Below are positions 34,322-44,137 of a stretch of 64,000 nucleotides of DNA, one piece after another. The position numbers were made by a program, and so were the translations under genes. A model generated the notes under the pieces. That model made no database searches and was not told where the DNA came from. It saw nothing but the letters and a program-made list of their open reading frames with translations. Source of the DNA: Acidobacteriota bacterium (GTDB lineage Bacteria > Acidobacteriota > Terriglobia > Terriglobales > Acidobacteriaceae); NCBI GenBank assembly GCA_019351975.1, contig JABBOG010000010.1:9068-73067 (forward strand), in the 5' to 3' direction. Within the stretch, counting starts at the first letter, position 1. The number at the start of each line of letters is the position of its first letter.

Positions 34322-35386
34322 ATGAAGTTGAAATCGCTATATACGACTGTTTCGCTCGCTGCTTTGGTGGCATCGGGCTTGTGCCTTTGCGCGGCTGCGC
34401 AGAAGGCGGGAGGGAAGGATGCAGCGGGGCGTCTGAAGGTGTATTTCGTCGATGTGGAGGGCGGGCAGTCGACATTGTTTGTGACGCCGGAGGGGGGATC
34501 GCTGCTGATCGATACAGGATGGCAGGATAATGGCGGGCGCGACGCGGACCGCATTGTGGCGGCGGCGAAGATGGCGGGGATCTCGAAGATCGATGCGGTG
34601 CTGCTGACGCATTATCACGAGGACCATGTGGGAGGTGTGCCGCAGTTGGTGGCGCGGATTCCGGTGGGGATGTTCATCGATCATGGGCCGAACCGTGAGT
34701 TCGATCATGGGATCACGGAGAAGGGGTATGCGGAGTATCAGAAGGTGCTGGCGACGGGCAAGTACAAGCGGATACAGGCGCATGCGGGCGAGGTGCTGCC
34801 GATTCCGGGGATGAGCGTGCGTGTGATCAGCGCGGATGGCAGGCTGATTGAGAAGCCGCTGCCGGGAGCGGGGGAGGAGAATCCGTACTGCAAGGTATCG
34901 GAGGTGCGGCCGGCGGACCAGACGGAGAATGCGCGGTCGCTGGGTGTGGAGTTGACGTTTGGGAAGCTGAAGATTCTGGATCTGGGCGACCTGACGTGGG
35001 ACAAGGAGATGCAGTTGATGTGCCCGGTGAACAAGCTGGGGCATGTGGATGTGCTGGTGGTGTCGCACCATGGTTGGTATCAGAGTTCAAGCCCGGCGCT
35101 GGTGGATGCGATCCATGCACGGGTGGCGATTATGGACAATGGCGAGACGAAGGGCGGATCGACGCCGACGCTGAAGACGTTCGCGAAGGCTCCGGGGCTG
35201 GAGGCGCTGTGGCAGCTGCACTACTCGGATGAAGGCGGTGCGGCGTATAACAGGCCGGAGAAGTATATTGCGAATATGCCGGGGACGGATGCGGGGCACT
35301 CTATCGAGATGGAGGCGAGCAAGGATGGGAGCTTCGAGGTGGTGAACTCGCGGAATGACTTTCGTCAGCGATATGCGGCGCCGTAG
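34322..35386 (+). CDS. Secreted metallo-beta-lactamase-fold hydrolase
   Basis: 354 residues with a signal peptide of about 25 (ends CAAAQ). The metal site THYHEDHVGG (HxHxDH) is intact, with LDLGDLTWD and VVSHHGW giving further ligands. VYFVDVEGGQSTLFVTPEGGSLLIDTGW at the N-terminus places it near the soluble ComEC/Rec2 metallo-hydrolase branch, which acts on phosphodiesters in some members; the substrate is unknown here. GGAGGA at 34310-34315 is six bases before ATG 34322; the ATG at 34319 is also possible. Confidence 0.88.
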   Translation: MKLKSLYTTVSLAALVASGLCLCAAAQKAGGKDAAGRLKVYFVDVEGGQSTLFVTPEGGSLLIDTGWQDNGGRDADRIVAAAKMAGISKIDAVLLTHYHEDHVGGVPQLVARIPVGMFIDHGPNREFDHGITEKGYAEYQKVLATGKYKRIQAHAGEVLPIPGMSVRVISADGRLIEKPLPGAGEENPYCKVSEVRPADQTENARSLGVELTFGKLKILDLGDLTWDKEMQLMCPVNKLGHVDVLVVSHHGWYQSSSPALVDAIHARVAIMDNGETKGGSTPTLKTFAKAPGLEALWQLHYSDEGGAAYNRPEKYIANMPGTDAGHSIEMEASKDGSFEVVNSRNDFRQRYAAP

Positions 35387-35400
35387 GGCGCTGGTCTCTG

Positions 35401-36717
35401 CTATGGATGCGATGCGGCGAAGGGCGGTGGGGGAACGCGTTCGATTTTGCCGAGGAGGATGATGTAGCTGGCGATGCCGATGAGGAGATAGAGCGCGGCG
35501 ATGCGGAACGCCCAGGCGTAGGAGTGCGTGGCTGCGACGACGTAGCCGGTGATGATGGGTGCGGCGATGCCGGAGAGCTGGTTGGAGAAGTTGAGGATGC
35601 CGCCGACGGAGCCGACGCTGCCGGGTGGGGCGATGAGCGAGGGGACGGACCAGCCGACGGGAGCGGCGCAGGACAGGCCGCTGATGGAGATGGTGATCCA
35701 GATGAGGGCGCGGAGCGCGGTGTGGGCGTGGGCTGCGCCGAGGATGCCGAGGCCGAAGGCCATGCCGATGATGAGAACGGTGGTGCGGACGTGGCTGGGG
35801 TTCCAGCCGCGCTGGATGAGGGTGTCGGCGGTGTAGCCACCGATGAAGTCGGCGGCTGTGGCGAAGAGCCAGGGGACGCCGGTGTAAAGGAAGGAGTGGA
35901 GAAGGTCGATGTGCAGGGCGTAGGAGAGGTAGCTGGGCAGCCAGGTGAGAAGGAGATAGAAGACGTAGTTGTACGAGCCGAAGCCGAGGGCGAGACCGAG
36001 GACTTTGCGCTGGTGGAGGAGATAGCTGAGGGGTGCGGCTGGGGGTTCGGGCTCGGCGATGGCGTTGGGGTCGAGGTCGGCGATGTGGATGCGTTCGGCG
36101 ATGGAGAGATCGGGGTCGTCGGCGGGGTCGCGGTAGATTCTGGAGAAGAGAAGGAAGTAGAGGAAGCTGATGAGGCCTGTGGCGGCGAAGCTCCATCGCC
36201 AGCCGACTTTGATGAGGAGGATGCCGAGGACGGGGACGCCGAGGGCGGAGGAGAACTTGGCGGCGGCGTCGAAGATGGCGGTGGCGAGGCTGCGCTCGCG
36301 CGAGGGGAACCAGTAGCCGATGGCTTTGGCGTTGGCGGGGAATGTGGGGGCTTCGCCGACGCCGAGGAGGAGGCGTGCACCGAAGAGTGCGTTGATGCTG
36401 GTGCTGGCTGCGGCGGCGAAGGAGGCGATGCTCCAGATGGCGGTGCTGCTGCGACCGATGCGGCGGACACCGAAGCGATCAAGGAGGACGCCGATGGGCA
36501 GCTGGCACATGGCGTAGGTCCAGTTGTAGGCGCCGGAGAGATAGCCGAAGGTGATGTTGGAGACGCCGAAGGCGGTGTAGAGAGCGGCGTGCGAGACGGA
36601 GAGGTTGACGCGATCGAAGTAGTTGACGAGGACGCCGATGCCGAGCAGCCAGGCGATGCGCCAGCGTCGGCGAGGGATGGGTGCGGTGTTGGCGGTCGGG
36701 TTGGCTGCGAGGGTCAA
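35401..36717 (-). CDS. MFS transporter, anion:cation symporter (sugar-acid) type
   Basis: 438 residues with 12 predicted membrane segments. YFDRVNLSVSHAAL in the first helix and QLPIGVLLDRFGVRRIG in loop 2-3 are typical of the ACS family, which takes up hexuronates, glucarate, galactonate and similar organic anions by proton symport. GVGEAPTFPANAKAIGYWFPSRERS is another family block. It ends 15 bases from the convergent metallo-hydrolase. Neighbouring sugar dehydrogenases and glycosidases support sugar-acid uptake, but the substrate is inferred. Confidence 0.9.
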   Translation of the reverse strand: MTLAANPTANTAPIPRRRWRIAWLLGIGVLVNYFDRVNLSVSHAALYTAFGVSNITFGYLSGAYNWTYAMCQLPIGVLLDRFGVRRIGRSSTAIWSIASFAAAASTSINALFGARLLLGVGEAPTFPANAKAIGYWFPSRERSLATAIFDAAAKFSSALGVPVLGILLIKVGWRWSFAATGLISFLYFLLFSRIYRDPADDPDLSIAERIHIADLDPNAIAEPEPPAAPLSYLLHQRKVLGLALGFGSYNYVFYLLLTWLPSYLSYALHIDLLHSFLYTGVPWLFATAADFIGGYTADTLIQRGWNPSHVRTTVLIIGMAFGLGILGAAHAHTALRALIWITISISGLSCAAPVGWSVPSLIAPPGSVGSVGGILNFSNQLSGIAAPIITGYVVAATHSYAWAFRIAALYLLIGIASYIILLGKIERVPPPPFAASHP

Positions 36718-36828
36718 GGGCGGCGGTCGAAGGTGTTTAGTCTAACGTATCTTCGCTGGGGCAGCTTTGGTGATGGTGTGCTGGGTTTAAGGTCAGAGTA
36801 AACGTTGTATCGGCAGGTATCGCCTCGT

Positions 36829-36873
36829 CCTACAAAAAGCAGGTCCTCCGCCTGCGGCGAAGGATGACAATCG
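36829..36873. repeat. Palindromic repeat, GCAGG/CCTGC family
   Basis: Nested arms TCGCC...GGCGA and GCAGG-TCCTCCG-CCTGC, ending in AAGGATGACA. A related element with the same ...GGATGACA end lies inside metG (61349-61403). It sits between the MFS gene's start and the GH2 gene's end. Confidence 0.7.
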
Positions 36874-36900
36874 ATGGAATAAGTGGCAGATTCATCCTGA

Positions 36901-39900
36901 CTAGTTTGTGTTGTGGATGGAGGTGGTGGTGGGGGTGAGGTTCCAGCCGCGGAGGGTGAGTTCGGCTGCGCCGGTGTGGTCAGCGGTGGGGTATTCGATC
37001 TGGATGGTGCGGGATTCGCCGGGGAGCAGGGAGATGTAGTTGTCGCTGTAGTAGGCGGGAAGGATGCGGGTGTGGTCTTTGGTGGACAGCAGGGTGAGCT
37101 TGTTGTTCAGGCTGACGGTAGTGCCGGGGTTGGTGAGCTGCACGGTGACGGTGGTGGTTTCGGCTGCTGTGCGGGAGGTGGCGGAGGCGGTGAGTTGAAC
37201 CTGCGGGAGGCGGGTGAGATCGCGGTAGGAGGAGGATTTCTGGCCGAGCCAGTAGAGGTTGTGCGAGAGGGGTTTGCCGGAGGTGTCGGTGAGGTTGAGG
37301 TCGACGAGAACGATGCCCTGGGCGAGGTAGGGCGCGAGGTCGAGCTTGATGCTGTTCGCGGCTGCGTCGGCGGTGAGGCTTACGGGTGAGGTGGTTTGGA
37401 AGAGGAGTTTGTTGGTGAGGGAGTAGACCTTGGCGGAGGCGGTGAGGCTGGGCTGCGGTGTGGTTGTGGTGTTGATGACGTTGACCTGATAGGTGGCGAG
37501 GTTGAGCTGGATGTGGAGGGGTTCGCAGGCGGTTTTGGTGCCGTAGAAGGAGGCCTGGGTGTCGTAGTCGGAGCTGAGGATCTGCCACATGGTGCTGGGC
37601 CAGGCGGGCTGGGTCATCCAGAGGAGGCGGCCGCTGTTGGGGGACCAGAGGTTGGCGTTCATGCCTTCGAAGATGGCGCGGTAGTCGATGTAGTTGAGCA
37701 TCTGCGCCTTGCGCTCGAAGTCGGGGAGGCTGGTGGGTGCTCCGAACTCGGCCTGCATCTCGTCCATGAAGGGCTTGGTGTCGCCGTTTCCGGACTGGTG
37801 CCAGTCGTGGTAGGCCCAGGCGTCGCTGATGGGCCACTGGTCGGGTTTGGCGATGGTGCTTTCGAAGGACTCGAGGGTGGACATGGAGGGGGTGCCGGTC
37901 TCGACGGAGAAGCCGCGGTTGAGCTCGGTGTAGTAGAGGCTTGGGTCGTGGTAGCTGTAGGGGCCGCTGCCCTGGAGGTTGACCTGGTTGGAGCTGGGTG
38001 AGTAGTAGCGGGTGCCGTCAAGGGTACGGACGAGGTTGTCGAGGCCCATGTTGATGATGGGCTGAGGGACGCCTTCGTTGCGGCCGCACCAGAGGACGAT
38101 GGAGGGGTGGTTGCGGAAGCGTGTGATGGTGTCGGCGGCGTTTTTGAGGAAGAGTGCGGGGTCCTGGGCTTCGATGTTGTAGTTTTCGGTGGACTCCCAG
38201 AAGTCGTTCCAGACGAGCATGCCGTACTCGTCGGCGAGGTCGTAGAAGGTCTCCTCGGTGTTTTGGCCGACCCAGTTGCGGATGATGTTGAGGTTGGCGT
38301 CGCGGTTGAGGCGGAAGAAGGGTTCGAGGTGAGCGCGGGAGACGCGCTTGCGGGAGTCGTCCATGCCCCAGTTTCCACCGCGGACGGCGATGCGGACGCC
38401 GTTGACCTTGATGGCGAGGTAGGGGCCGATGGCGGTGTCGGGATCGGGGGTGAGGGCGGGTGAGTTGTCGGCACCGGGGGCGATGGAGGCGACGACGGTG
38501 TGGTACAGGTAGCCGTCGCGCTTTTCTTCGGCGATGTTGAGGGCTGCGCCGTCGGCGGAGGGGATGGGGAGCATGCCGCTGTGGCTGACGTCGACGACGG
38601 GGGTGGATGGGTCGGGGGAGTCGGTGGGGGAGAATTCGACGCGGCGGAGGTGGCCGGTGTTGTCGATGAGGCTGAGCTCGTAGGTGATCTCGCGGACGCC
38701 GAAGCGGATGTCTTTGCTGTCGGATGGGATGGTGGTGTCGGCGAGGGAGAGCTTGAGGTGGTAGAGGTTGGGCTTGCCGTAGCCGTTGGGCCACCAGAGG
38801 CGGGGGTGGTTCATTCGGAGCTGGGGGAAGTCGGCGGGGGTGAGTTTGACCTGGGTGGAGCCGGGTGGGAGTGTAACGGCTTTGTGGATGGTGATGGCTT
38901 CGATTTGTGCGGTGAGGTTGGCGCGGATGGGCTTGTCGGTGAGGTTGATGGCGGGGATGGTGATGTCGAGGTTGGCGTGAGTGTAGTCGTGGTGGGGGAA
39001 GGAGGTGACGATCTGGGCGTCGCCGATTTTGAGGTCGCCGGTGAGGGTGAGGGTGACGGGCTGCCAGATGCCGCTGTCGCGGTCGCGGATAGCGGGGATC
39101 CAGTCCCAGCCTTCGGTGGCGAGGAATGTCGGGCCGTCGAGTTCCATCTGGCCACCGTTGCCGCCGGGGCCGCCGAGGATGGACTGCTCGTTGGGGATGC
39201 CGGGGTGCGGTGGGGGCGAGATGCGGACGGCGAGGACGTTTTTCTGGCCGGGCTTGAGGGCGGAGGTTACGTCGAAGATGCCACGGTCGAAGGCGCCTTT
39301 GATGTCGCCGAGATGGGTGCCGTTGAGCCAGATGGAGGCGTGGTAGTTGATGCCCTGGAAGGTGAGGTCGATGTGGTGTGCGGGGCCGGAAGTATTGAGC
39401 TGGTCGGGGAGGGTGAACTCGTTGCGGTACCAGTAGTCCTGCTTGTTGAGGGACTCGGGGATGGCCATGTTGTTGAGGCCGAAGTCGGGATCGGGGTAGA
39501 TGCCGTCGTCGATCATGGTGGTGAGGACGGTGCCGGGGACGGAGGCGCGGAGCCAGCCGGTGGGGTGGAAGGAGGGTTGGGTGATGGCGGCGGGGTCGGC
39601 CTGCACTTTGGGCGCTGGCTGCATGTCCCAGCCGTCGGTGAAGGCCCACTGGCCGGGTGCGCTGGCGGTGAGAGATGGACCGGCGGGTGGGCGCTTGATG
39701 GCCTGAGGCTGCGAGAATGGGGCGCGGCTGACGGGCATGGTGTTGGGATCCTGCGGAGCGTCGTAGCCTGCCTGGCCGCGGGTTTGGAAGGGCCAGGGCT
39801 TGGATCCGTCTTCGTACTCGGCGACGGAGAAGTCGGGGGGTGTGCTGGCAAGCTGCTGGAGTTCGGAATGGGAGAGGGACTGGCGAAGGACGGTGAAGGC

Positions 39901-40491
39901 GGCGATCTTGCCGGCGAAGTGGGTGCCGTCCTGCGGCTGAAAGGGTGCGGGAGCGATCTGCAGGAGGGGGTCTGCGCTGCCGAGAGTGAGATTGCCGGTG
40001 GCGACGGTGTTTCCGCCGCTGTAGAGGTGGAAGGTTTTGCCGTCAAAGGTGGCGGCGATGAACTGCCACTTGCCGGGGGCGAGCGTGGTGTTGCCGCTGA
40101 GCTCGTTGTCGGTGCCCATCCAGAGGGAGATCTGGTGTGCGTTGATGGCGAGATAACGGGGGTACTCGGAGGAGAGATACCCGATGCCGGCGACGAGTTG
40201 GCGTTGCTGGATGGGGTCGCTGGGGTTGATCCAGCAGTAGAGGGTCCAGGGTGTGTCGGCGAGAAGGAGGGAATCGCGGGTGTTCGGCAGGGGCTCGCGG
40301 AGGCCGATGCCGGCGGCGATGAAGTTGCCGTTGTAAGGGCCGTACTGGGTGGGGAATGTGGTCAGCGGCTGCTGCGCGGAGGCGGTTGTGGCGATGGCTG
40401 CGAGGAGCGATGCGACGGAGAGAAGCAGGCGCTTGCGGAATGTTGGGGTGGACGGGAGTTTGCGTTGAGGGACGCGGCCGATGTGGACCAT
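36901..40491 (-). CDS. Secreted LamG-GH2 glycosidase (beta-mannosidase/exo-glucosaminidase-like)
   Basis: 1196 residues. A signal peptide of about 39 ends at ASAQQ. Residues about 60-200 look like a concanavalin/LamG sugar-binding domain (TPWTLYCWINPSDP, GKWQFIAATFDGKTFHLYSGG). The GH2 part follows: sugar-binding domain (YWYRNEFTLP, INYHASIWLNGTHLGDIKGAFDRG), Ig-like domain, and TIM barrel with acid/base E806 in WCGRNEG and probable nucleophile E864 in VETGTPS. Beta-sandwich domains close the protein. The ATG at 40491 has AAGGAG upstream; 52 extra codons in the longer frame include the LacI-type operator region and are not believed. Likely exported to act on mannan- or glucosamine-type glycans; exact specificity is open. 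Confidence 0.9.
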   Translation of the reverse strand: MVHIGRVPQRKLPSTPTFRKRLLLSVASLLAAIATTASAQQPLTTFPTQYGPYNGNFIAAGIGLREPLPNTRDSLLLADTPWTLYCWINPSDPIQQRQLVAGIGYLSSEYPRYLAINAHQISLWMGTDNELSGNTTLAPGKWQFIAATFDGKTFHLYSGGNTVATGNLTLGSADPLLQIAPAPFQPQDGTHFAGKIAAFTVLRQSLSHSELQQLASTPPDFSVAEYEDGSKPWPFQTRGQAGYDAPQDPNTMPVSRAPFSQPQAIKRPPAGPSLTASAPGQWAFTDGWDMQPAPKVQADPAAITQPSFHPTGWLRASVPGTVLTTMIDDGIYPDPDFGLNNMAIPESLNKQDYWYRNEFTLPDQLNTSGPAHHIDLTFQGINYHASIWLNGTHLGDIKGAFDRGIFDVTSALKPGQKNVLAVRISPPPHPGIPNEQSILGGPGGNGGQMELDGPTFLATEGWDWIPAIRDRDSGIWQPVTLTLTGDLKIGDAQIVTSFPHHDYTHANLDITIPAINLTDKPIRANLTAQIEAITIHKAVTLPPGSTQVKLTPADFPQLRMNHPRLWWPNGYGKPNLYHLKLSLADTTIPSDSKDIRFGVREITYELSLIDNTGHLRRVEFSPTDSPDPSTPVVDVSHSGMLPIPSADGAALNIAEEKRDGYLYHTVVASIAPGADNSPALTPDPDTAIGPYLAIKVNGVRIAVRGGNWGMDDSRKRVSRAHLEPFFRLNRDANLNIIRNWVGQNTEETFYDLADEYGMLVWNDFWESTENYNIEAQDPALFLKNAADTITRFRNHPSIVLWCGRNEGVPQPIINMGLDNLVRTLDGTRYYSPSSNQVNLQGSGPYSYHDPSLYYTELNRGFSVETGTPSMSTLESFESTIAKPDQWPISDAWAYHDWHQSGNGDTKPFMDEMQAEFGAPTSLPDFERKAQMLNYIDYRAIFEGMNANLWSPNSGRLLWMTQPAWPSTMWQILSSDYDTQASFYGTKTACEPLHIQLNLATYQVNVINTTTTPQPSLTASAKVYSLTNKLLFQTTSPVSLTADAAANSIKLDLAPYLAQGIVLVDLNLTDTSGKPLSHNLYWLGQKSSSYRDLTRLPQVQLTASATSRTAAETTTVTVQLTNPGTTVSLNNKLTLLSTKDHTRILPAYYSDNYISLLPGESRTIQIEYPTADHTGAAELTLRGWNLTPTTTSIHNTN

Positions 40492-40586
40492 GGAAGGAGT
40501 TCTCCTTGCGGGCGAGAAGAGCAGACGGCAGATGTGTCGTTTCTGATTCTGCATATGCCCATGATTGCCTGGAAGGGGTTTGGGCA

Positions 40587-40600
40587 AGATAACGATATCA
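40587..40600. promoter_or_regulatory. LacI-type operator candidate upstream of the GH2 gene
   Basis: AGATAACGATATCA; on the - strand TGATATC-GTTATCT, a near-palindrome of the same half-site (TGATAWS) as at 45786 and 52572. It is about 90 bases upstream of the GH2 start and 64 bases from the end of the LacI-family gene. Confidence 0.55.
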
Positions 40601-40650
40601 CCTTGGCGTGATCGCTTACCAGCTGACGGGTGAGGGCCGGAGAACAACGT

Positions 40651-41664
40651 TTAGACGGCGGTCTTTTTAAGGAGACGATTGCCGTGGGAGCCGCAAGAGT
40701 CGCGTACGACGAGTTCGACGGGGAGGACGATGCGCTTGGCTTTTTCGATGCCGTTGGCCTCGGCGAGACGGGAGAAGAGGAGTTCCGCGGCGATGCGGCC
40801 GAGGACGTCGGTGGGTTGACGGACGACGGTGACTGCGGGCTTGATGATGTCGGCCATCTCGAAGTCGTCGAATCCGACGATGGCGATCTGATCGGGTATT
40901 TTGATGTTCAGCGAGGACAGCGCGTGCAGGGCGTTGCGGGTGGTGAGGTTATTGCTGCAGAAGAATGCGGTGGGTGGGGTTTTGATGGCGAGGAGCTGGC
41001 GGATGGTCTGGAGCATCTCGGCGGGCGAATCGGTGACGGAGTGAATGTCTGGAAGGAGCTTTGCGGCTTCCATGGCGGCGATATAGCCGTTGATGCGCTC
41101 CTTCATGGTCCAGAGCTGAGCGGAGAGGCCGAGATAGGCGATGCGGCGGTGGTTGTGGTCGATGAGGTGCTGTACGCCGAGCTGCGCGCCGCGCTTGTTT
41201 TCGGTAAGGATGCAGTCGTAGGAGCTGCCGATGACGGGGCGGTCGAGGGTGACGATGGGCGTGCGTTCGAACTCGGGGTCGCGGAGTTTGGATTTGCCTT
41301 GCGCGGGGATGATGATGAGGCCTTCGATGTGGCGACGGAGCATGCGCTTGGCTTCGACGAACTCAGTGGCGGGATCTTCGTCGGAGGTGGTGATGACGGT
41401 GGAGTAGGCGCGCTCTTTTGCGACGATGCTGATGGATTGGGCGCACATGGCAAAGAAGGGGTCGTGAAGATTGGGGACAATGATGCCGATCTGGCGGGTG
41501 CGCTGGTCGCGGAGGGAGCGTGCGACCTCGTTCGGCATGTAGTTGAGTTCGGCAATGGCTTCAAGGACGCGGGCGCGGGTCTCTTCGGTGACGTGGACGT
41601 TGCCGTTGAGGACGCGGGAGACGGTCATGGTGCCGACACCGGCGAGCTTTGCGACGTCGCTCAT
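40651..41664 (-). CDS. LacI-family transcriptional regulator
   Basis: 337 residues. N-terminal helix-turn-helix MSDVAKLAGVGTMTVSRVLNGN with the hinge helix VARSLRDQRT, then a periplasmic-binding-type effector domain (IGIIVPNLHDPFFA, EGLIIIPAQG, PIVTLDRPV, IAIVGFDDFEMADI). It should bind a sugar ligand and repress or activate nearby glycan genes. Start at ATG 41664, where the helix-turn-helix begins; the far longer frame on this strand is a shadow of the GH92 gene. Three matching operator palindromes lie in this island. It sits between the GH2 gene and the GH92 gene, all on the - strand. Confidence 0.94.
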   Translation of the reverse strand: MSDVAKLAGVGTMTVSRVLNGNVHVTEETRARVLEAIAELNYMPNEVARSLRDQRTRQIGIIVPNLHDPFFAMCAQSISIVAKERAYSTVITTSDEDPATEFVEAKRMLRRHIEGLIIIPAQGKSKLRDPEFERTPIVTLDRPVIGSSYDCILTENKRGAQLGVQHLIDHNHRRIAYLGLSAQLWTMKERINGYIAAMEAAKLLPDIHSVTDSPAEMLQTIRQLLAIKTPPTAFFCSNNLTTRNALHALSSLNIKIPDQIAIVGFDDFEMADIIKPAVTVVRQPTDVLGRIAAELLFSRLAEANGIEKAKRIVLPVELVVRDSCGSHGNRLLKKTAV

Positions 41665-41827
41665 GCGGGATGGACGGGTCAAGCGTACCTGCTTTGCGAA
41701 GAGAGTTTGCAGCGAGAGCGTGTGTTTTGCGTGGCCCGGGACTGGATGTGGTCGCGATGAAGCGATTGCGTTCGATCGGTCAGCGCCATTATAGATCGAG
41801 GCCGATATAGAGTGACGCTGAGGCAGG

Positions 41828-44101
41828 TTATGCGAATGGGTCGTCGATGTGCTGAGAGCTGGGGGACATGGTGAAGCGGAGCTCTGCGTCGTTGCGGAGG
41901 ATATGGTGATCGAGCCAGACGGAGTTGTGGGGGTTGTTGTTGATGGCGACGGCTTTGACGTACGGCGTGTTTTCTGAGTTTCCGGGGGCGGTGATGGTGA
42001 AGGTCTGTCCGGAGTCGGAGCGCAGATTGGCGCGTTCGAAGATAGGGCTACCGAGGACGTAGGCGGCGCGGCCTGGAGTGGGCGGGTAGAAGCCGAGCGC
42101 GCTGAGAATGTACCAGGCAGCCATGGAGCCGGTGTCTTCGTCACCGGGGAAGTCGTCGACGGTGTAGAGCTCGTTGATGACGCGGCGCGCGAAGAACTGG
42201 GTGCGCGAAGGCTTGCCAGCGGCGGCGAAGAGATAGAGCGCATGATGGACGGGCTGGTTGCTGTGGGCGTATTGGCCGAAGTTCGCGGCTGCCATCTCTG
42301 ACATCTCGTGGATCTCTTCGCCGTAGACGCCGACGCGGAAGATGGGTTGGAGAGCGAGCATGGCTTCGAGCTGGTTGGTGAAGGGCTGCGGGCCACCCAT
42401 GGCTGCGGCGAGGCCGTCGATATCGTGGGGGACGGCCCAGCGATGCTGCCAGGCGGAGCCTTCGACGTAGGGGCTTCCCCAGGTGAAGGGGTCGAAGGGG
42501 CGCAGCCATGAGCCATCGGCGTTTCTGCCGCGCATGAATTTGGTGGTGGGATCGAAGACGTTGCGCCAATTTGCGGAGCGCTGCAGGAAGAAGACGGCGT
42601 CTTTGGTTTTGCCGAGAGACTTTGCGACCTGAGCGATGCAGAGGTCGCCGTAGGCGCAGTCGAGGGTTTCGACGGTGGCCTGGTGGACTTTGTCGTTGGG
42701 GATGTAGCCGAGGCGCATGTAGTACTCGATGCCGCGGCGGCCGTAGCCTTTGTCTGGATCACCGGGCTGGGTGGCGTGGCGGTGGAGGGCAGTGTAGGCG
42801 CCCTCCATGTCGAAGCCGGTGAGATCTTTGCAGGCGGCGTCGCCGAAGACGGCGTCGATGAGGCTGCCGGTCATGCAGGCGCGGTAGCCGGGGGATGGAA
42901 ATTGCGGCATCCAGCCACCTTCCTTTGAGACGTTGACCCAGGCTTGAAGGATCTCGGCGAGGCGGTTGGGATAGAGGATGGACATCAGGGGGTACCAGGC
43001 GCGATAGACGTCCCAGTAGCCGTGGTCAGCGTACATGACGCCTGGGGTGATGCTGCCGGTGTACGGGCTGTAGTGGATGGGGTTGCCGGTGGCGTCTTTC
43101 TCGTACCAGATGCGGGGGAAGAGCGACGCGCGATAGAGAGAGGAGTAGAAGATCGTGCGCTGGTCTGGTGAGCCGCCTTGGACCTGCGCGGCGGAGAGTT
43201 GGTGGTCCCATGCGGCGGCTGCGTCCTGGAGGACAACGCTGGAGGGCTTTTCGCCGAGCTCGGTGGTGAGATTATGCCATGCCTGGTCGGGCGAGATGAA
43301 GGAGGTGGCGATGCGAGCGATGACGGGACGGGATGCGTCGGTGTGGAAGCGAATGAAGGCGACCTGGCTGTTTTCGCGTGGCTGGATGGAGATGCTGCTG
43401 ATGGTGCGGTCGAAGCGTACGGCGTAGAAGGTCGCGAAGTTTGCGGGGACGGCGCCGTCGTTGATGTGGGTGGTTCCAAGGACGGTGCGGGATGTCTGGT
43501 CGGTGTGGAAGGCGGCGTCTTTGCCGGGCATTTCGAGGAGCAGACCTGCGGTGCCGTTGTCTTCGAAGGTCATTTCGAGGAGACAGCAGCGCTCGGTCGG
43601 GATGAGGCTGACGGCGCAGCGGTAGCGTTCGAGGTGGAGCTTGAGCTGGTGCGGTGCGAGGATGAGTTGGTCGGCGCGATAGGAGGAGGAGCGGCGGGAG
43701 GCGTCGGCGTCTGGATTGCCGGTGAAGGGAAGGAAGGTGGCATAGCCGTAGTCGGGTAACCAGGGGCTAAGCTGGTGGGTACAGCGGAGGCCCTGACAGC
43801 GATTGTCGGCGGGGCGAAAGAACCACGAGGTGTCCTCCTGCGATTGAATGGTCCAATGCGCCATGCCGTGCGGTAAAGCGACGAGCGGGAGGGTGTTGCC
43901 GCGAGAAAAACTGCCGGTGGAGTTAGTGCCCTGCAGCAGGTTTACATGGGCCAACGGTGTAGTTGTGGATGGGGCAGTGTTCGGGAGGGTGGATGGAGAT
44001 TGCGGTTGAGCGTGGGCTGCCTTAGGGCTGAGGATGGCTCCTGCGGCGCTGGTGCCAGCGAATCTGATGAAGCCGCGTCGGCTAGTTGGGGGTAAAGGCA
44101 T
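41828..44101 (-). CDS. Secreted GH92 alpha-mannosidase family protein
   Basis: 757 residues; GH92 enzymes are calcium-dependent exo-alpha-mannosidases. A Tat-type signal (SRRGFIRFAGTSAAGAIL, ends AHA) suggests export in folded form. Family blocks: NTLPLVALPHGMAHWTIQ, YSPYTGSITPGVMYADHGYWDVYRAWYPL, KEGGWMPQFPSPGY, EGSAWQHRWAVPHDIDGL and the metal-site segment PGDEDTGSMAAWYILSALGFYP. ATG 44101 is preferred to the GTG just before it. The sialate O-acetylesterase gene ends 36 bases upstream, so the two are probably one operon. Confidence 0.93.
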   Translation of the reverse strand: MPLPPTSRRGFIRFAGTSAAGAILSPKAAHAQPQSPSTLPNTAPSTTTPLAHVNLLQGTNSTGSFSRGNTLPLVALPHGMAHWTIQSQEDTSWFFRPADNRCQGLRCTHQLSPWLPDYGYATFLPFTGNPDADASRRSSSYRADQLILAPHQLKLHLERYRCAVSLIPTERCCLLEMTFEDNGTAGLLLEMPGKDAAFHTDQTSRTVLGTTHINDGAVPANFATFYAVRFDRTISSISIQPRENSQVAFIRFHTDASRPVIARIATSFISPDQAWHNLTTELGEKPSSVVLQDAAAAWDHQLSAAQVQGGSPDQRTIFYSSLYRASLFPRIWYEKDATGNPIHYSPYTGSITPGVMYADHGYWDVYRAWYPLMSILYPNRLAEILQAWVNVSKEGGWMPQFPSPGYRACMTGSLIDAVFGDAACKDLTGFDMEGAYTALHRHATQPGDPDKGYGRRGIEYYMRLGYIPNDKVHQATVETLDCAYGDLCIAQVAKSLGKTKDAVFFLQRSANWRNVFDPTTKFMRGRNADGSWLRPFDPFTWGSPYVEGSAWQHRWAVPHDIDGLAAAMGGPQPFTNQLEAMLALQPIFRVGVYGEEIHEMSEMAAANFGQYAHSNQPVHHALYLFAAAGKPSRTQFFARRVINELYTVDDFPGDEDTGSMAAWYILSALGFYPPTPGRAAYVLGSPIFERANLRSDSGQTFTITAPGNSENTPYVKAVAINNNPHNSVWLDHHILRNDAELRFTMSPSSQHIDDPFA

Positions 44102-44137
44102 CACACTCCGTTGGACGATGGCGGTGGTTGGGAGGCA

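Noticed and set aside
38500-40611. 703-codon + strand frame opposite the GH2 gene
   Set aside because: Shadow; Gly/Val/Asp-rich with no domain.
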